From positions 1 to 5,730 of the forward strand of contig JAGDBR010000147.1 in the NCBI GenBank assembly GCA_017958935.1: DNA of 5,730 nucleotides, read 5' to 3'. Shown piece by piece: positions 4,919-5,730 of the stretch. This DNA is from Lachnospiraceae bacterium (GTDB lineage Bacteria; Bacillota_A; Clostridia; Lachnospirales; Lachnospiraceae). The notes beneath the pieces are model-generated. The model made no database searches, was not told where the DNA came from, and saw only the letters and a program-made list of their open reading frames with translations. The position numbers were made by a program, and so were the translations under genes. The stretch's first letter is position 1. Every line of letters begins with the position of its first letter.

Positions 4919-5730
4919 ATGGAACCCGGAACCATTATTGCAATCGTGATCGCTGCTTTGCTGATCGTGCTCATCGTCACGAACATCCGCATCGTCCCGC
5001 AGGCCACGGCCTACGTCATCGAGCGGCTCGGCAAGTATCACGCGACCTGGGAGGCCGGCCTGCATGTGAAGGTCCCGCTGATCGATCAGATCGTGAAGAT
5101 CATGACGCTGAAGGAGCAGGTGCTCGACACCCCGCCTCAGCCGGTCATCACGAAGGATAACGTCACGATGCAGATCGACACGATCGTCTATTTCCACATC
5201 TTCGACGCGAAGATGTTCGCATACGGCGCCGTCGACCCGGTCTTCGCCATGGGCAACCTGACCGCGACGACCCTGCGTAACATCATAGGTGAACTGAAGC
5301 TCGACGAGACGCTGACGTCCCGTGACACGATCAACGCGACGCTGACCAGAACGCTGGACGACGCGACCGACCGCTGGGGCATCAAGGTCACCCGTGTGGA
5401 GCTGAAGAACATCATCCCGCCCGCCGAGATCCAGAACGCGATGGAGAAGGAAATGAAGGCGGAGCGTGACCGCCGCCAGACCGTCCTGCAGGCCGAAGGC
5501 CACAAGCAGGCCGTCATTACGAGAGCGGAAGGCGACAAGCAGGCGCTGATCCTGGCCGCGGAAGGCGAGCGCGATGCGCGCATGGCCCGTGCGGAAGGCG
5601 AAGCGAGAGCAGTGTACCTGGCGAAGAAGGCGGAGGCCGACGGCCTGAAGGCCCTGAAGGAAGCCAACGTCGACGCAGCCGTGATCGAGCTGAAGAAGTA
5701 CGAGGCCCTCACGAAGATGGCCGACGGCAA
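4919..5730 (+). CDS. SPFH/stomatin-family membrane protein (QmcA-like), cut at the right edge
   Basis: I read 270 residues from the ATG at 4919 to the window end, without a stop. AAGGAGG lies 7 bases before the ATG. A single N-terminal membrane anchor (about residues 5-22, rich in Ile, Ala, Leu and Val) is followed by IRIVPQ at 23-28, which opens the SPFH domain (about 24-185). Family landmarks are VIERLGKY at 33-40, EQVLDTPPQPVITKDNV at 66-82, ELKLDETLTSRDTIN at 125-139 and WGIKVTRVELKNIIPP at 153-168. A charged helix with five 11-residue repeats follows. The order matches E. coli QmcA (about 305 residues), so roughly 30 C-terminal residues should be missing. Such proteins form large oligomeric ring or cage assemblies at the membrane and often influence membrane organisation or proteases. 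The exact role here is unknown. A partner NfeD-type gene would lie outside the window if present. Confidence 0.9.
   Translation, partial: MEPGTIIAIVIAALLIVLIVTNIRIVPQATAYVIERLGKYHATWEAGLHVKVPLIDQIVKIMTLKEQVLDTPPQPVITKDNVTMQIDTIVYFHIFDAKMFAYGAVDPVFAMGNLTATTLRNIIGELKLDETLTSRDTINATLTRTLDDATDRWGIKVTRVELKNIIPPAEIQNAMEKEMKAERDRRQTVLQAEGHKQAVITRAEGDKQALILAAEGERDARMARAEGEARAVYLAKKAEADGLKALKEANVDAAVIELKKYEALTKMADG
5459..5623 (+). repeat. Five 33-base (11-residue) coding repeats in the SPFH gene
   Basis: Ala-Glu-Gly (Ala-Glu-Arg in the first) recurs at residues 181, 192, 203, 214 and 225, exactly 11 residues apart. The DNA shows a matching 33-base period beginning GCGGAAGGC or close variants. Hendecad repeats form long, nearly straight helices that pack side by side, as expected for the wall of SPFH assemblies. 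The pattern breaks after about residue 235. Confidence 0.85.

Noticed and set aside
4895..5503. Minus-strand open frames (202 codons here, and 180 codons at 5188-5730) opposite the SPFH gene.
   Set aside because: The plus strand has a promoter, a strong ribosome site and a clear SPFH protein. The minus-strand translations are low-complexity shadows.

Overview
The window looks like chromosomal DNA from a GC-rich bacterium, most likely a Bacillota (Firmicutes) lineage. This rests on strong AGGAGG-type ribosome sites, sigma-A-type promoters lying in AT-richer gaps, a split (two-subunit) transketolase, and a cre-like operator core. The taxonomic call is an inference. I see no mobile element, phage gene, CRISPR array, tRNA or rRNA. 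No gene-free stretch exceeds 300 bases; the longest gap is 142 bases.

Minus-strand unit (right to left, 3595 to 1): a near-consensus promoter (TTGACT, 17-base spacer, TATAAT) drives a 560-residue thiamine-diphosphate (ThDP) enzyme that closely resembles glyoxylate carboligase. A strong intrinsic hairpin with a T-run follows it. Next come the N-terminal and C-terminal halves of a transketolase. These two genes overlap by 11 bases, and the second one's ribosome site lies inside the first. The C-terminal half runs off the left edge with almost its whole length present. All three polypeptides belong to ThDP enzymes that move two-carbon ketol or aldehyde units, so the unit probably handles small aldehydes and sugar phosphates. 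The substrate is not shown by the sequence.

Divergent intergenic region (3509 to 3650): two promoters point away from each other around a GGAA-AAGCGCTT-type element that resembles a CcpA/LacI-family operator. The two predicted transcription starts lie about equally far from it, so one regulator could control both directions.

Plus-strand unit (3651 to 4814): a free methionine-(R)-sulfoxide reductase (GAF-fold, three catalytic cysteines), possibly translated from a leaderless transcript, is followed after a small hairpin by a HAD-family phosphatase of the phosphoglycolate phosphatase type.

Right end (4815 to 5730): after a weak terminator-like hairpin, an extended -10 promoter and a strong ribosome site lead into a membrane-anchored SPFH/stomatin protein (QmcA-like). 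It has a run of 11-residue repeats and is cut by the right edge.

The most interesting point is that the glyoxylate carboligase-like enzyme carries a glutamate (E48) where E. coli Gcl has its unusual valine (V51). Its chemistry may therefore differ from that of classical Gcl.
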